NCBI GenBank assembly: GCA_002314325.1
Contig: DCFC01000035.1
Span: 1-8,886 of the forward strand
Direction of reading: 5' to 3'
Length of the DNA: 8,886 nucleotides
Origin: Megamonas hypermegale
GTDB lineage: Bacteria > Bacillota > Negativicutes > Selenomonadales > Selenomonadaceae
Each line of letters begins with the position of its first letter. The first letter of the stretch is position 1. A program made the position numbers and the translations under genes. The notes below the pieces were generated by a model that made no database searches, was not told where the DNA came from, and saw only the letters and a program-made list of their open reading frames with translations. Shown here piece by piece: positions 6,691 through 8,886 of the stretch.

Positions 6691-7299
6691 TTATCTTGCT
6701 CTACCATGTTTTCTATGGCGGATAATATTGTTAAAAAATTTTTTCTCCAGCTGCTGTTCTTCTATGGAATTAACCTTGGCGGTCGTATCCTCCCATACGA
6801 GTATATTCTCATTATAGACAGACGGCGCACCGAATTTTTGCGTCAAATCGTTTACAACTCTGCCGCGCCGCGGTCTATCCGGATTTAAACCGCGCGGATA
6901 ATACATCCAGATTTTATACAGTTTTTCTTCATTGAACCATAAAATCAGATATGGCGAACTTCGTTTATAAATTTTATTGAGCTGTAAAGCGTAACGGCCT
7001 ACATGCGTGCTCCATACGCCCCATTTCAATTCGTAATCCGCGCTTATCTCATCCAGCGGCTGACCCCAATAAATATTGAATTCACCGTTCTTCACATCAG
7101 GATAAACCTGCCGATACATCTCTTCCTGCGGCAGTCCGTCTTCATCTCTGTTTTGCGCCAGATTATAATACTGGCGTATTTCGTTATAATCACTGTGCCA
7201 TGTCACATCATCAAACGCACTTTTGGCAGACACGTATGTATTACCGCTCCAAAGCACAAAACCGGCCGCCACCAGCAGAAAAATTCTCATCCATTTCAT
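6691..7299 (-). CDS. Secreted protein of unknown function, short paralogue of the downstream gene
   Basis: A 202-residue exported protein: the signal peptide ends in TYVSA (cleavage near residue 25) with one hydrophobic core and no lipobox. It has one degenerate module start (FDDVTWHSDYNEIRQYY, about 29-45) and one complete module, IYWGQPLDEISADYELKWG (77-95) through FNEEKLYKIWMYY (122-134). The C-terminal segment QKFGAPSVYNENILVWE (154-170) matches EKFGRPDIYRQGVLMWQ of the downstream protein. The shared order (YR-VY-D, YWGQP, SPYL, LYKI, KFG-P) shows homology to the last third of that protein. The tail is strongly basic (RHRKHGRAR). AGAGGCGAT stands before ATG 7299. It is the first gene of a two-gene unit. 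Function cannot be deduced; a cell-envelope or extracellular binding role is only a guess from export and repeats. Confidence 0.85.
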   Translation of the reverse strand: MKWMRIFLLVAAGFVLWSGNTYVSAKSAFDDVTWHSDYNEIRQYYNLAQNRDEDGLPQEEMYRQVYPDVKNGEFNIYWGQPLDEISADYELKWGVWSTHVGRYALQLNKIYKRSSPYLILWFNEEKLYKIWMYYPRGLNPDRPRRGRVVNDLTQKFGAPSVYNENILVWEDTTAKVNSIEEQQLEKKFFNNIIRHRKHGRAR

Positions 7300-7353
7300 A
7301 ATATCGCCTCTTTTTCATCTTTATATCTATATTTTAACAAAATCCGAAAAAAA

Positions 7354-7385
7354 ATTATACTTTTTTTCCAAAAAACTCTTGTCAA
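7354..7385 (-). promoter_or_regulatory. Possible promoter of the secreted-protein gene pair
   Basis: On the minus strand a perfect TATAAT (7359-7354) lies upstream of the 202-residue gene. The only good -35, TTGACA (7385-7380), is 20 bp away, which is longer than the optimum, so the unit may be weak or use another -35. This -35 overlaps the -35 of the divergent tRNA promoter. Confidence 0.4.
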
Positions 7386-7407
7386 AACAAAATATCTGTG
7401 CTATTAT
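7379..7407 (+). promoter_or_regulatory. Promoter of the second tRNA-Arg/tRNA-Tyr cassette
   Basis: TTGTCA (7379-7384), a 17-bp spacer and TATTAT (7402-7407), 31 bp before tRNA-Arg. The upstream A/T tract and -35 surroundings resemble the first cassette's promoter (TTTTTTC-AAAAAAC-TTG-CA), so promoter and tRNAs were probably duplicated together. A leader hairpin GTTTGTT/AACAAAC lies at 7417-7435. Confidence 0.8.
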
Positions 7408-7438
7408 ATAAAAGCTGTTTGTTCAGTAAACAAACGAT

Positions 7439-7516
7439 GGCCCTGTAGCTCAGCTGGATTAGAGTGTTTGACTACGAATCAAAAGGTCGCAGGTTCGAGT
7501 CCTGCCAGGGTCACCA
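7439..7516 (+). tRNA. tRNA-Arg (anticodon ACG), copy 2
   Basis: Base-for-base identical to the tRNA at 4948-5025, with anticodon ACG at 7474-7476 and encoded CCA. Confidence 0.95.
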
Positions 7517-7525
7517 TGAAAACAT

Positions 7526-7610
7526 GGGTAGGTGCCCGAGTGGTTAAAGGGAACGGACTGTAAATCCGTCGCCGTAGGCTACGATGGTTCGAATCCATCC
7601 CTGCCCACCA
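7526..7610 (+). tRNA. tRNA-Tyr (anticodon GTA), copy 2
   Basis: Base-for-base identical to the tRNA at 5034-5118, with anticodon GTA at 7560-7562. The spacer to tRNA-Arg is 9 nt (TGAAAACAT) instead of 8 (TGCAAAAT). Confidence 0.95.
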
Positions 7611-7621
7611 TTTTGTAAATC

Positions 7622-7651
7622 AAACCTTTGAATTATTTCAAAGGTTTTTTT
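7622..7651 (+). terminator. Terminator of the second tRNA cassette
   Basis: AAACCTTTGAA (7622-7632) pairs perfectly with TTCAAAGGTTT (7637-7647), followed by further T residues. Its sequence is unrelated to the terminator of the first cassette. Confidence 0.88.
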
Positions 7652-7688
7652 GTGTGCTGAACAAATTTTATATAGATTGATGATATGT

Positions 7689-7717
7689 AAAAGGCGTGGA
7701 ATGATTTCCACGCCTTT
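7689..7717 (-). terminator. Terminator of bioB
   Basis: A perfect 12-bp stem (AAAGGCGTGGAA 7690-7701, TTCCACGCCTTT 7706-7717) begins 5 bp past the bioB stop. On the minus strand it runs into TTTTTACAT. Confidence 0.85.
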
Positions 7718-7722
7718 ATTGT

Positions 7723-8685
7723 TTATAACTCACATTTAAAACCGAGTTCAGCTATCATCTGCATATCCGTATCAATGGAAATACCGCTCGTCGTCAGCAT
7801 ATCGCCGGAAATGGCTGCATTCGCTCCCGCTTTAAAGCAGGCTCTGCCTTTGTCCGCCAGTAAACCTCTGCCGCCCGCAAGACGAATGAACGCCTTCGGC
7901 AAAATAAAGCGGTAAATCGCTATTATACGCAGAATTTCCTCATCGGATAAACGCTTATTATGTTCATACGGCGTACCTGCAATCGGATTTAAAATATTTA
8001 CCGGCACGGAATTTATTCCAAGGCTGCGCAGCTCCAGCGCCATATCCACTCTGTCCTCCATCGTTTCACCGATGCCCATGATACCGCCACTGCATACATC
8101 CATACCGGCTTTTTGGGCTGCTTTAATGGCGTTTACTTTATCAGCAAAAGCATGCGTTGTGCATACCTGCGGAAAATGATGGCGCGAACTTTCCAAATTA
8201 TTATGCACGCGTTCAACACCGGCGTCATGCAGTTTCTTAAACTGCGCTTCATTCAAAAGACCGCCGGATACGCATAATTTCACCGGACATTGTTCATGCA
8301 CTTTGTTCAGGCTTTCTGCCAGTTTATCCACTTCAGCATCGCTCAGCGCCCGACCGGAAGTAACAACAGAATAGCGCATTACGCCTTTATTGTAATTGTA
8401 CTGCGCCTCGCGCAAAATCGGCTCCGTATCCAATAACGGATATGTTTCCACGTTCGTTTTATAATGCGCCGACTGTGCGCAGTATTTGCAGTCCTCGCTG
8501 CAACGGCCGCTCTTGCCGTTGATTATCGTACAGATATCGAATTTATCGCCGCAAAAATACTGCCGTATTTCATTTGCCGCCTTTGCCAAATCTTCCAGCG
8601 ATTCATCACTCAATTTCACAGCTTCCGCTTTATTGATTTCATAACCGCCCAGAATTTTATTTTTCAACTCTTCAATATAACTCAT
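7723..8685 (-). CDS. bioB: Biotin synthase (radical SAM)
   Basis: Inserts sulfur into dethiobiotin to form biotin, in the cytoplasm. The 320-residue protein has the radical-SAM motif C-x3-C-x2-C at Cys62, Cys66 and Cys69 (SGRCSEDCKYCAQSAHY), then LCVSGGLL with Cys138, DVCSGGIMGIGET with Cys198, VPVNILNPIAGTP, and FIRLAGGRG with Arg268. These last three correspond to E. coli Cys128, Cys188 and Arg260, ligands of the sulfur-donating cluster. The position of the remaining E. coli ligand, Cys97, is Ser106 here (RYSVVTSGR). Extra cysteines occur in FCGDKFDIC (45 and 52) and at 133. That pattern resembles BioB of strict anaerobes, for which a different auxiliary cluster has been reported. The ATG has AAAGGTG upstream. 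It is a single-gene unit; no other bio gene lies within the window. Confidence 0.95.
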   Translation of the reverse strand: MSYIEELKNKILGGYEINKAEAVKLSDESLEDLAKAANEIRQYFCGDKFDICTIINGKSGRCSEDCKYCAQSAHYKTNVETYPLLDTEPILREAQYNYNKGVMRYSVVTSGRALSDAEVDKLAESLNKVHEQCPVKLCVSGGLLNEAQFKKLHDAGVERVHNNLESSRHHFPQVCTTHAFADKVNAIKAAQKAGMDVCSGGIMGIGETMEDRVDMALELRSLGINSVPVNILNPIAGTPYEHNKRLSDEEILRIIAIYRFILPKAFIRLAGGRGLLADKGRACFKAGANAAISGDMLTTSGISIDTDMQMIAELGFKCEL

Positions 8686-8717
8686 AGTATCACCTTTAAT
8701 TTGTTTTATTACAACAT

Positions 8718-8746
8718 ATTAAAACATGATATAGACACTATGTCAA
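8718..8746 (-). promoter_or_regulatory. bioB promoter
   Basis: Consensus TTGACA (8746-8741), a 17-bp spacer and TTTAAT (8723-8718), about 30 bp before the start codon. Confidence 0.85.
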
Positions 8747-8770
8747 CCTTCTAAAAATAAGAGTTAACTT
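8740..8770 (-). promoter_or_regulatory. Probable BirA (biotin repressor) operator
   Basis: On the minus strand AAGTTAACT (8770-8762), 13 bp, then GGTTGACAT (8748-8740) forms a dyad of GTTAAC-like half-sites. It resembles the known Firmicute BirA site (TTGTTAACC - spacer - GGTTAACAA), six of nine positions being symmetric. The right half covers the -35 box of bioB, where bound repressor would block RNA polymerase. The match is imperfect, so this is inference supported by position and by the gene's function. Confidence 0.5.
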
Positions 8771-8799
8771 TTATCTTATTTTTTATTGTAGAAAAACAA

Positions 8800-8886
8800 C
8801 AAAGAAAGTGCCGGTTCGGCACAATATAAGATAAAGATAACTATTTCTTAATTTATTCTCATATTGCGCCGGGCAATTTTTCTTTG
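8800..8886 (-). repeat. Dispersed hairpin repeat, copy 3 (inverted)
   Basis: Read on the minus strand it is almost identical to positions 1-84, with the same 26-base left end (8886-8861), the same AT-rich middle apart from a few substitutions, and right-end hairpin GTGCCG/CGGCAC (8808-8813 with 8817-8822). The plus strand reads ATTGC-GCCGG-GCAAT then TTTTTC at the window edge. It lies upstream of bioB in inverted orientation and may continue beyond the window. Confidence 0.82.

Noticed and set aside
7003..7563. Plus-strand open reading frame of 186 codons
   Set aside because: It runs antisense to the 202-residue secreted protein, then through the tRNA promoter and into both tRNA genes. It cannot be a genuine coding region.
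4948..7610. Integrated genomic island with tRNA-derived attachment sites
   Set aside because: Both repeats are complete tRNA pairs with their own promoters, not a tRNA 3' fragment, and there is no integrase. Cassette duplication explains it better.
1..8886. Composite transposon reading of the window, based on the inverted repeats at both edges
   Set aside because: No transposase is present, the contents are core biosynthetic and tRNA genes, and a third copy lies inside. The bracket is reported as a finding, but I do not call a mobile element of 8.9 kb.

Overview
The window looks like chromosomal DNA of a low-to-moderate GC Firmicute, most likely an anaerobic Negativicutes (Selenomonas/Megamonas/Phascolarctobacterium-like). 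This is inferred, not proven. The grounds are a T-box leader, GTTAAC-type half-sites upstream of bioB, strong AGGAGG-type ribosome binding sites, the short DAHP synthase with an N-terminal regulatory domain, and a clostridial-style BioB. Every protein gene lies on the minus strand; the four tRNA genes lie on the plus strand.

Layout from left to right. (1) 1-206: a dispersed hairpin repeat, fragments of it, and the aroF terminator. (2) 207-2456: an aromatic amino acid operon read leftward, with promoter, phenylalanine-specific T-box (specifier codon TTC), pheA (prephenate dehydratase) and aroF (DAHP synthase). Uncharged tRNA-Phe should switch on both the entry step of the shikimate pathway and the committed step to phenylalanine. 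(3) 2486-2990: a gene-free, highly structured repeat element of about 500 bp with nested inverted repeats. (4) 3017-4686: a two-gene pantothenate operon, a Rossmann/DUF2520 protein (probable PanG-type ketopantoate reductase) overlapping panB by an ATGA; panC and panD are not here. (5) 4887-7651: two copies of a tRNA-Arg(ACG)/tRNA-Tyr(GTA) cassette in direct orientation, each with its own promoter and terminator. Between them, on the opposite strand, are two secreted paralogous proteins of unknown function built from a repeated 'YWG ... LYKI' module. (6) 7689-8770: a single-gene bioB unit with terminator, a strong promoter and a probable BirA operator over the -35 box. (7) 8800-8886: an inverted copy of the repeat at position 1, so the whole window is bracketed by near-identical inverted repeats.

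The metabolic genes (Phe, pantothenate, biotin) are ordinary housekeeping biosynthesis. The less usual content is the secreted repeat-protein pair between duplicated tRNA cassettes, the dispersed repeat family whose two ends both look like outward-facing terminators, and the BioB in which serine stands where E. coli BioB has a 2Fe-2S-ligating cysteine. I found no phage, plasmid, CRISPR, transposase or integrase gene.
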